This document shows positions 7,224 to 12,034 of a stretch of DNA of 12,034 bases, in pieces; the stretch's first letter is position 1; each line of letters starts with the position of its first letter. The position numbers and the translations under genes were made by a program. The stretch covers positions 1 through 12,034 of the forward strand of contig CAZURR010000075.1 in assembly GCA_964622715.1 (NCBI GenBank), read 5' to 3'. Origin of the DNA: Hyphomicrobium_A sp964622715 (GTDB taxonomy: Bacteria; Pseudomonadota; Alphaproteobacteria; Rhizobiales; Hyphomicrobiaceae). The notes beneath the pieces were generated by a model, which ran no database searches, was not told the DNA's origin, and saw only the letters and a list, made by a program, of their open reading frames with translations.

Positions 7224-8405
7224 ATGTCAGCTTCCAAAAAGAAATCCCCGCAGCGCCCTGCAACCGAAGTCGTTCATTCGGGGCGCGACCCCGCCGCCAC
7301 GCACGGGTTCGTAAATCCGCCCGTCTACCGCGGGTCGACCGTGCTTTTTCCCACGGTCGAGAAACTTTGGAAGCGTGCCCAAGAATATACGTATGGTCGC
7401 ACGTGCACGCCGACGGTCAAGGCGCTCCAGGAGGCAATCGCGCAAGTTGAAGGCGGCGTGGCAACTGAGTTGACCGCGTCGGGTTATCAGGCTGTCAGCA
7501 CCGCGATCTTTGCGTTCGTCGAATCTGGCGATCACATCCTCGTCTCCGACAGCGTCTACTATCCTACGCGCCGATTCTGCGACCGCCTATTAACCAAGCT
7601 CGGCGTTGAGACGACGTACTACGATCCTGTCATTGGAGCAGTCATCGACGAGTTCGTGCGCCCTAACACGCGGTTGATCTTCACCGAAAGCCCAGGCTCA
7701 CAGACCTTCGAGGTGCAGGACATCCCGGCCATCGCTGCCGTCGCCAAAAAGCATAAGTTGTGGCTGCTCCTCGACAACACCTGGGCAAGCCCGCTCTACT
7801 TTAGACCGTTCGACCATGGCGTCGACGTGTCGATCCAGGCAGCCACCAAATACATCGTGGGACATGCGGACGCGATGCTGGGCGCCATCACCTCAAATGC
7901 GCGGGCCGCTAAACTCGTTGCGAATGCAAAGGACGTCTTGGGCGTCTGCCCTGGCTCGGAGGAAACGTACTTAGGTCAGCGCGGCCTGCGTACGCTCGCG
8001 GTCCGCCTCGCCCAACATCAGCAATCCGGACTGGAGATGGCGCGCTGGCTCGAGGCACGTCCAGAAGTGGCGCGCGTCTTACACCCAGCACTCCCCAGCC
8101 ACCCGCAGCACGAGATCTGGAAACGCGATTTCCTCGGTGCAACAGGCTTATTTGCCGTGATCTTGCAGCCCACGAGCGAGAAAGCGCTGGCCGCCATGCT
8201 CGACAATTTGGAACTATTCGGCATGGGCTTTTCGTGGGGCGGCTATGAGAGCCTCGTCATCCCCTTCGACCCGACCTCCTACCGGACGGCTACGCGCTGG
8301 CAAGCTGCGGGACCAGCGCTGCGCTTTCATGTCGGTCTGGAGGATATTGAGGATCTCAAGGCCGACCTCGAGGCAGGCTTTGCGCGCCGGGCAGCGGCAG
8401 CTTGA
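7224..8405 (+). CDS. metC: Cystathionine beta-lyase
   Basis: Encodes a 393-residue PLP-dependent cystathionine beta-lyase (EC 4.4.1.13 in current numbering). It cleaves cystathionine to homocysteine, pyruvate and ammonia in methionine synthesis, in the cytosol. Family motifs are VNPPVYRGSTV (30-40), YTYGRTCTPT (55-64, phosphate-binding Tyr/Arg), ASGYQAVSTAIFAF (85-98), LLLDNTW (181-187, with Asp184 contacting the pyridine nitrogen), AATKYIVGHADAMLG (206-220, Lys209 the Schiff-base lysine) and GMGFSWGGYESL near the C-terminus, with the closing GLEDIEDL. SWGGYES and the overall pattern match MetC rather than gamma-synthase MetB. ATG 7224 is chosen because AGGA lies 8 nt upstream and the length is normal; see the separate entry on GTG 7110. 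It is divergent from the binding-protein gene and converges on the desaturase gene across 48 bp. Confidence 0.95.
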   Translation: MSASKKKSPQRPATEVVHSGRDPAATHGFVNPPVYRGSTVLFPTVEKLWKRAQEYTYGRTCTPTVKALQEAIAQVEGGVATELTASGYQAVSTAIFAFVESGDHILVSDSVYYPTRRFCDRLLTKLGVETTYYDPVIGAVIDEFVRPNTRLIFTESPGSQTFEVQDIPAIAAVAKKHKLWLLLDNTWASPLYFRPFDHGVDVSIQAATKYIVGHADAMLGAITSNARAAKLVANAKDVLGVCPGSEETYLGQRGLRTLAVRLAQHQQSGLEMARWLEARPEVARVLHPALPSHPQHEIWKRDFLGATGLFAVILQPTSEKALAAMLDNLELFGMGFSWGGYESLVIPFDPTSYRTATRWQAAGPALRFHVGLEDIEDLKADLEAGFARRAAAA

Positions 8406-8453
8406 TCGTCCAATAATATGTATGGGTGGCGACCTGGAGGACTGGAAAGGGGC

Positions 8454-9344
8454 TCATTCATCGTCAGTGCGGCGAGCTCTAGCCGCCTCGGCCTCGCAGT
8501 CGCCGTCGCCGCCATCTTCGCGCCCAATCGGATAGTGACCCGCATCTTCGCGAAACGGCTGAACCAGCATGCGGTCAAGGCGCAACTCGCTCGGATGACG
8601 GAATTGTTCGATGCCGATGGTCATCCCTTCGTGCCCGGCTGCCGGTTGGTCACGGTAAGTGCCGAACAGGCGATCCCACCAGGGTAGGTTGAAGCCAAAA
8701 TTGGAATTGGTCTCGCGGGTTACGATCGAGTGATGCACACGGTGCATATCAGGTGTCACAACCATCCAGCGCAGGACGCGATCAATGCCTAAGGGGATGC
8801 CGACGTTGGAGTGATTGAACATCGACGTGGCATTGAGCAAGACCTCAAAGATGAAAACAGAGACCGCTGGCATCCCAAACGCCGCCACAACGATGAGCTT
8901 GATGCCCATCGAGATCAGGATCTCGATGGGGTGAAAGCGCGTACCCGTCGTCACATCAAATTCTAAGTCTGCGTGATGCATGCGGTGCAGCCGCCAGAGC
9001 ACCGGCACGGCATGAAACATTACATGTTGCAGGTAGATTGTGAGATCGAGAATGAGGAGACCAAGCACGATCGCCAACCAAGTGGGTAGGTCCAACAACG
9101 TGAAGAGGCCCCACCCCTTGGATTCGACAAGCAGTGCCAGCCCAACCGCAGTTAAGGGAAACAGCAGACGAACCACTAGCGTATCGAGCGCAACGACCCC
9201 AATGTTGCTTGGCCACCGCCGCTTTCGGCCGATCTTCTGTCCCCTGCGTGGCGCAAAGATTTCCAATGCCGCCATCAATACAAAGATGCCGGCAAAGGCC
9301 ATGAGCCGAATCAGTAGCTCGTGTTGCGAGAGAGTATCGACCAT
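8454..9344 (-). CDS. Sterol desaturase / fatty acid hydroxylase family protein
   Basis: Encodes a 296-residue integral membrane protein of the non-heme di-iron sterol desaturase superfamily, which hydroxylates or desaturates lipids using O2. Histidine motifs are HVMFH (H107, H111), HRMHH (H120, H123, H124), FHPIE (H138), FNHSN (H178) and HRVHH (H201, H204, H205), the usual ligand set. Hydrophobic helices lie near 11-30, 48-73, 88-106 and 145-170. The C-terminal tail after about residue 272 is polar and rich in Gly, Glu, Asp and Arg, and is probably disordered. The substrate cannot be told from the sequence; sterol, hopanoid, carotenoid or fatty-acid substrates are all possible. ATG 9344 is supported by AGGAAG at 9350-9355. 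It lies 35 bp after the hexapeptide-repeat gene on the same strand and is likely co-transcribed with it. Confidence 0.92.
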   Translation of the reverse strand: MVDTLSQHELLIRLMAFAGIFVLMAALEIFAPRRGQKIGRKRRWPSNIGVVALDTLVVRLLFPLTAVGLALLVESKGWGLFTLLDLPTWLAIVLGLLILDLTIYLQHVMFHAVPVLWRLHRMHHADLEFDVTTGTRFHPIEILISMGIKLIVVAAFGMPAVSVFIFEVLLNATSMFNHSNVGIPLGIDRVLRWMVVTPDMHRVHHSIVTRETNSNFGFNLPWWDRLFGTYRDQPAAGHEGMTIGIEQFRHPSELRLDRMLVQPFREDAGHYPIGREDGGDGDCEAEAARARRTDDE

Positions 9345-9379
9345 GACGTCTTCCTAATTGATGCGGACGAGGGCCACTA

Positions 9380-9451
9380 TCAATTGCGGTAGGCGCGGTC
9401 GAAGTTCTTGACCTTGTCGAAGTTTTTGGCGTCGTCGAGGTTTTTCATGTC
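9380..9451 (-). CDS. C-terminal end of a hexapeptide-repeat protein, broken by the assembly gap
   Basis: Only the last 23 codons are visible, ending in TGA at 9380-9382. They read as three hexapeptides, DMKNLD, DAKNFD and KVKNFD, followed by RAYRN. The consensus is x-x-K-N-[FL]-D. The start codon and any N-terminal domain lie in the gap; they are inferred from the promoter and ribosome-binding sequence on the far side. I do not recognise the family. Alternating basic and acidic residues with a regular aromatic suggest an amphipathic, possibly lipid- or cell-wall-associated repeat, but this is speculation. The true gap length is unknown, so neither length nor frame can be given. The desaturase gene follows after 35 bp. 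Confidence 0.55.
   Translation of the reverse strand, partial: DMKNLDDAKNFDKVKNFDRAYRN
9398..9451. repeat. 18-bp tandem repeat, three visible units
   Basis: Three 18-bp units lie head to tail at 9398-9415, 9416-9433 and 9434-9451. On the plus strand each begins gtcga[ag]gtt[ct]tt and they differ mainly in the last six bases. The unit length is a whole number of codons and encodes the hexapeptide above on the minus strand. The array reaches the first N exactly at a unit boundary, so more copies are probably hidden in the gap. Confidence 0.8.
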
Positions 9452-9551
9452 NNNNNNNNNNNNNNNNNNNNNNNNNNNNNNNNNNNNNNNNNNNNNNNNN
9501 NNNNNNNNNNNNNNNNNNNNNNNNNNNNNNNNNNNNNNNNNNNNNNNNNNN
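9452..9551. other. Assembly gap of 100 Ns
   Basis: Exactly 100 unknown bases, the conventional length for a scaffold join of unknown size. The tandem repeat on its left edge is a likely cause of the break. Any reading frame drawn through the Ns is meaningless. Confidence 0.99.
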
Positions 9552-9553
9552 AA

Positions 9554-9560
9554 CCTCCCC
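9554..9560 (-). promoter_or_regulatory. Ribosome-binding sequence facing the gap
   Basis: On the minus strand GGGGAGG lies 2 nt from the gap edge, so a start codon at normal spacing would fall just inside the Ns. A second purine run, GGGAGGAAG, lies at 9575-9583, and a TTG directly follows it at zero spacing. Either could serve the hexapeptide-repeat gene; the first is better placed. Confidence 0.45.
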
Positions 9561-9614
9561 AAATCCCGCCGCAACTTCCTCCCAGAAACATTAGTGATCC
9601 CGGGAAAAGTCGTA

Positions 9615-9630
9615 TGTGACCCAAGTCACC
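9615..9630. promoter_or_regulatory. CRP-type operator dyad
   Basis: TGTGACCCAAGTCACC fits the CRP pattern TGTGA-N6-TCACA at nine of ten consensus positions. Its core GTGAC-CCAA-GTCAC (9616-9629) is a perfect inverted repeat. It lies in the leader between the Crp/Fnr-family gene and the minus-strand repeat/desaturase unit. Relative to the predicted leftward start site (near 9635) it covers about +6 to +21, a position typical of repression. A further GTCAC half-site at 9666-9670 overlaps the -35 of that promoter. The local regulator has the matching recognition-helix residues, so it is the first candidate to bind here. Confidence 0.6.
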
Positions 9631-9641
9631 ATCAGCGCTAA

Positions 9642-9670
9642 ATTATACAAGTACGCTCACGACCTGTCAC
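9642..9670 (-). promoter_or_regulatory. Sigma-70-type promoter for the hexapeptide-repeat/desaturase unit
   Basis: On the minus strand GTGACA (9665-9670, 5 of 6 to TTGACA) is followed after exactly 17 bp by TATAAT (9642-9647, perfect). Transcription would start near 9635 and run left into the gap gene. This is the best-formed promoter I saw in the window. Confidence 0.65.
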
Positions 9671-9763
9671 TGACGCTTATCGCAGCGGCGCACAATCTGC
9701 ATTGAGCAGCTGCCCTCGGACGATCGAGAATTTGACCCATTAACCCATGCGTGATGACCTGAG

Positions 9764-10462
9764 ATGCCCGAACCAGCCTTGATCGATAAATGGATGAAAC
9801 TTTTTCCTGCTCTCGGGAATTTGAACCCCGAGCATCTCGCCACAGCACATGAGGCCGTTCGATTTGCCGAATTAGCCTCCGGCGCGGTTGCCTACCATCA
9901 GGGGTGGGAATGTCCCAACTACGTGATGTGCGTCGAAGGAACAACGCGTGTTTTCAAATCGTCCGATTTGGGCCGCGAAATTCTGATCTATCGAGTGAGC
10001 GCCGGTGAGACCTGTGTCCTCACCACGTCCTGCCTCCTGGCGGGTGGCACGTTCCCCGCCGAGAGTGTGGCTGAGTCGCCGGGCCGTCTGGCCTGCATAC
10101 CTGCCAAGATATTTCACCATTTGATGACAGCCTCGCCGCCTTTTCGCCGCTTCGTGCTTGATGACTATGCGCGCCTGCTCAACAGCATGATCTCTCTCAT
10201 CGACGAGGTCACGTTCGGCAGCCTTGATGAGCGGCTTGCACGTCGACTCCTCGCCGAGGCCGATGCGCAAGGAACCGTAAGAAGGACTCATCAACAGCTC
10301 GCCCTTGACTTAGGCAGTGTACGCGAGGTCGTCAGCCGCTACTTGGGGGAGCGGGAGCGTGCAGGCTGGATTCGCACAACGCGTGGCAAAATTGAAATAC
10401 TATCCAAGGCAGACTTGGCAACGTATCGCGGAAGAACCTCGACCAGCGGCGCAATAACTTGA
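9764..10462 (+). CDS. Crp/Fnr-family transcriptional regulator
   Basis: Encodes a 232-residue regulator with an N-terminal cyclic-nucleotide-binding-like beta-barrel (about 15-120), a long dimerisation helix (about 125-165) and a C-terminal winged helix-turn-helix (about 170-215). The recognition helix SVREVVSRYL contains R187, E188 and R192, aligning with R180-E181-R185 of E. coli CRP, which read GTGA half-sites; FNR has a different triad. The PGE-R-S/T cAMP phosphate pocket is not evident (GTFPAESVAES near 95-105 is the corresponding region), so cAMP is unlikely to be the ligand. Cysteines at 50 and 56 and at 84 and 90 form two C-x5-C pairs and Cys111 is a fifth, suggesting redox, metal or sulfur sensing. 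ATG 9764 has only a weak ribosome-binding sequence. A weak rightward promoter may be TTGAGC (9702-9707) with GAGAAT (9726-9731). It is divergent from the repeat/desaturase unit. Confidence 0.9.
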   Translation: MPEPALIDKWMKLFPALGNLNPEHLATAHEAVRFAELASGAVAYHQGWECPNYVMCVEGTTRVFKSSDLGREILIYRVSAGETCVLTTSCLLAGGTFPAESVAESPGRLACIPAKIFHHLMTASPPFRRFVLDDYARLLNSMISLIDEVTFGSLDERLARRLLAEADAQGTVRRTHQQLALDLGSVREVVSRYLGERERAGWIRTTRGKIEILSKADLATYRGRTSTSGAIT

Positions 10463-10684
10463 ATACTGTTTACGCATCGAGACTGACCGTCTGCACTTGT
10501 CGCGATTGGGCTCAACCAGCGCGACTAAGCAGTATGGCTTGGATTCTCATCTTGATGGCACCAAGTAATTCCGCTTGGATTAGAAGTCGGGTAAGTTTGG
10601 ATGATATCTCGTTTGCGATGAGCCTCCCCTTCGCACAACGGCTCCGTAGGCTCATCATGTCTGGCGTAGCTCATGTGGTAGGTC
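10463..10684. other. Intergenic region with inverted and direct repeats
   Basis: These 222 bp separate the regulator and ankyrin genes. The region appears less GC-rich than its neighbours. GATGAGCCT (10617-10625) and AGGCTCATC (10648-10656) are a perfect 9-bp inverted repeat with a 22-nt loop. The loop itself holds ACGG-CT-CCGT (10638-10647). GCTTGGATT occurs twice in direct orientation, at 10537-10545 and 10573-10581. Weak open frames exist on both strands (10459-10716 plus; 10512-10658 minus, 48 codons) without recognisable products. It could be a structured leader or a decayed insertion. Confidence 0.4.
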
Positions 10685-11647
10685 ATGGCGTCGGAGAGTT
10701 ATTTGATCCCCATTAAGGGAACTCAATTGTGGGTTGCGGTTATGATCGCCGTGATGTGGGCCGGTGGTCTCACATCTGTTCAGGCGGCACGATCGGTTGA
10801 CCAGAAAATTTGCAGAGAAATCACACAAGGGTACGAACAGATTAGAGCCGGCGCCAATACGCTGCAGGTCAATCGCGCACTCTTTTCAGCGGCGCGGCGA
10901 GGATGCGAAGATCTGGCCAAGCGCCTTTTGGCAGATGGTGCTTCGCTTCAAGCGCGGGACCGTTCAGGCGCAATGCCTTTAAGCCGGGCCGCCGAAGATG
11001 GGTGGGTCGCACTTGTAACGCTGTTTCTTGATCGCGGTGCGCCTATCAACTCACGAGATGTCCGCGGTTCAACCGCACTATTTCGCGCTGCTGCTGCGGA
11101 CCGTCTCGACATCGTTCGCATGCTGCTCGATCGAGGCGCCGACGTCCGTATTCGTGGCCGAAAAGGAAATAGCGTGATTGCGGCTGCTTCCTACATGGGC
11201 AGCCCGGAAATGGTTGAGCTTCTTCTAAAGGTTGGCGCCGACCCAATCCTTGTCGATCAGTTCGGCAAGTCCCCGATGTGTTATGCGGCGGGTCGAGGGT
11301 TCACCAATGTGGTGCGTGTACTTCTCGACGGCGGCGTCGACGTCAATGCTCGCTACGGCAACGGCCTAACGGCGTTGATGTGGGCTGCTGGTCATTCCGC
11401 AGACTCTGGCTATCTTGATGCCGTCGAGGTTATGGAATTGCTTGTCTCACGTGGTGCACGCATCGACGACAGGGACGATCGCGGGCGCACCGCATTGATG
11501 ATTGCGGCGGAACTCGGCCACGATGAAGTTGTCGAGGCGCTGCTTGGTCACGGCGCTGACGTGAACCTCGTGGACAGCGAGGGCAAATCGGCTAGTGAAC
11601 TTGCCTCCACCGATGCGCTACGCGCACGGCTCACCCGCAGCAATTGA
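10685..11647 (+). CDS. Exported ankyrin-repeat protein
   Basis: Encodes a 320-residue protein with an N-terminal signal sequence (hydrophobic LWVAVMIAVMWAGGL, cut near VQA-AR at about residue 35), so it should be periplasmic. From about residue 65 there are roughly seven ankyrin repeats of about 33 residues. Typical strings are RDRSGAMPLSRAAEDG, VRGSTALFRAAA, FGKSPMCYAAGRG, GNGLTALMWAAGH and RGRTALMIAAELGH, each followed by a V-x-x-LL-x-x-GA-[DR] helix-turn. The sixth unit carries an insertion (HSADSGYLDAVEV). Ankyrin stacks bind proteins; the partner is unknown. Exported bacterial ankyrin proteins are sometimes linked to redox or oxidative-stress functions. The start is supported only by a weak AGG, but shorter starts would cut into the signal peptide. 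It ends 3 bp from the end of the convergent cytochrome gene. Confidence 0.88.
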   Translation: MASESYLIPIKGTQLWVAVMIAVMWAGGLTSVQAARSVDQKICREITQGYEQIRAGANTLQVNRALFSAARRGCEDLAKRLLADGASLQARDRSGAMPLSRAAEDGWVALVTLFLDRGAPINSRDVRGSTALFRAAAADRLDIVRMLLDRGADVRIRGRKGNSVIAAASYMGSPEMVELLLKVGADPILVDQFGKSPMCYAAGRGFTNVVRVLLDGGVDVNARYGNGLTALMWAAGHSADSGYLDAVEVMELLVSRGARIDDRDDRGRTALMIAAELGHDEVVEALLGHGADVNLVDSEGKSASELASTDALRARLTRSN

Positions 11648-11650
11648 CGA

Positions 11651-12034
11651 TTAGCGCCGGCCGGCTGACGATTGCAAACGAAGCCCTGCGAGGTATTCGT
11701 TGAGCGCATCGATGTCGTCTTGTTCCATTGAGCGGAAAACGTTGGCCATTCCTGGATTGTTTACACGCTCTTTGGTGCGAAAATCGTTGGCTGTCTTATC
11801 GAGGTATGCGCGGCTCTGACCTGCGATCCTGCCCGTCGTGCCGTCGCCTTCATATTCGCCTTGGTGGCAAACAGTGCAGCTCATCGCAAGACTCGCCGTT
11901 TTCGCCTTTTTCTCAACGTCAGGTGGGGCCTCAGGCTGGTTCAGGTTCGGCCATTCAAGTTTTGAGAAATGTGCGGCCAACGCCCTCAGATCTGCCCTCT
12001 CCAAGCCCTCAACAATTGCCCGCATCTGTTCATT
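11651..12034 (-). CDS. C-terminal part of a c4-like cytochrome c
   Basis: The frame is open through the right edge of the window, so the 5' part is missing and 127 residues are visible. The opening segment MRAIVEGLERADLRALAAHFSKL is typical of the end of one cytochrome c domain, where M is often followed by a di-acidic helix. A Pro/Glu linker leads into a second domain with the heme-binding motif CTVCH (codons at 11864-11878), then an R-x-x-G-Q-S-x-x-YL element, a likely axial Met in NNPGM, and the closing helix EQDDIDALNEYLAGL. This layout fits the diheme c4/c553 type, a periplasmic electron carrier. A signal peptide and a first CxxCH are expected beyond the window. Confidence 0.87.
   Translation of the reverse strand, partial: NEQMRAIVEGLERADLRALAAHFSKLEWPNLNQPEAPPDVEKKAKTASLAMSCTVCHQGEYEGDGTTGRIAGQSRAYLDKTANDFRTKERVNNPGMANVFRSMEQDDIDALNEYLAGLRLQSSAGRR

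Noticed and set aside
9398..9451. Short CRISPR-like array
   Set aside because: The units are 18 bp with no spacers and are codon-periodic within a reading frame, so this is a protein-coding tandem repeat.
9408..9641. Reading frames spanning the N gap on either strand
   Set aside because: The gap length is a placeholder, so frame continuity across it is accidental.
10512..10658. 48-codon minus-strand frame starting with ATG ATG
   Set aside because: No ribosome-binding sequence of note and no family resemblance; its start lies in the inverted-repeat arm.
10459..10716. 85-codon plus-strand frame between the regulator and ankyrin genes
   Set aside because: No recognisable product; it overlaps the start of the well-supported ankyrin gene in another frame and contains the inverted repeats.

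Overview
The window looks like chromosomal DNA of an alphaproteobacterium, most likely Hyphomicrobiales in the broad sense (Hyphomicrobium- or Rhodomicrobium-like). This rests on the GC-rich coding sequence, an NAD kinase of the short rhizobial type, an AapJ-type amino-acid binding protein, a rhizobial-style MetC and a diheme-type cytochrome c. The assignment is by family resemblance from memory, not by a search. There is no IS element, tRNA, rRNA or CRISPR array. One 100-N scaffold gap sits at 9452-9551.

Layout. (1) 1-2057 is housekeeping: cutA (minus) is divergent from nadK (plus), and nadK converges on a nitroreductase gene (minus). (2) 2220-5339 holds two tandem plus-strand genes for exported proteins. 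The first is a von Willebrand factor A (VWA) protein with five C-terminal repeats of about 85 residues. The second is a smaller exported protein made almost only of three copies of the same repeat. A minus-strand pair converges on them: an orphan AapJ-like periplasmic binding protein followed by a membrane-anchored TPR protein. (3) metC (plus) is divergent from the binding-protein gene and carries an 18-bp dyad in its leader. (4) 8454-9670 is a minus-strand unit of a gene for a hexapeptide-repeat protein, broken by the gap, followed by a sterol desaturase/fatty acid hydroxylase family gene. A well-formed promoter (GTGACA, 17-bp spacer, TATAAT) precedes it. (5) 9764-10462 is a Crp/Fnr-family regulator gene divergent from that unit. 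(6) At the right edge an exported ankyrin-repeat protein converges, 3 bp apart, on the 3' end of a gene for a c4-like cytochrome c.

Two places deserve most attention. One is the VWA/repeat-protein pair, a candidate uncharacterised envelope system in which a five-repeat and a three-repeat protein share a module. The other is the Crp/Fnr intergenic region. There a CRP-type dyad (TGTGA-N6-TCACC) lies just downstream of the promoter of the hexapeptide-repeat/desaturase unit. The regulator carries the R-E-x3-R recognition-helix pattern that reads GTGA half-sites in E. coli CRP, plus two C-x5-C pairs. Together these suggest a redox- or metal-responsive local circuit controlling a membrane-lipid or oxidation enzyme.
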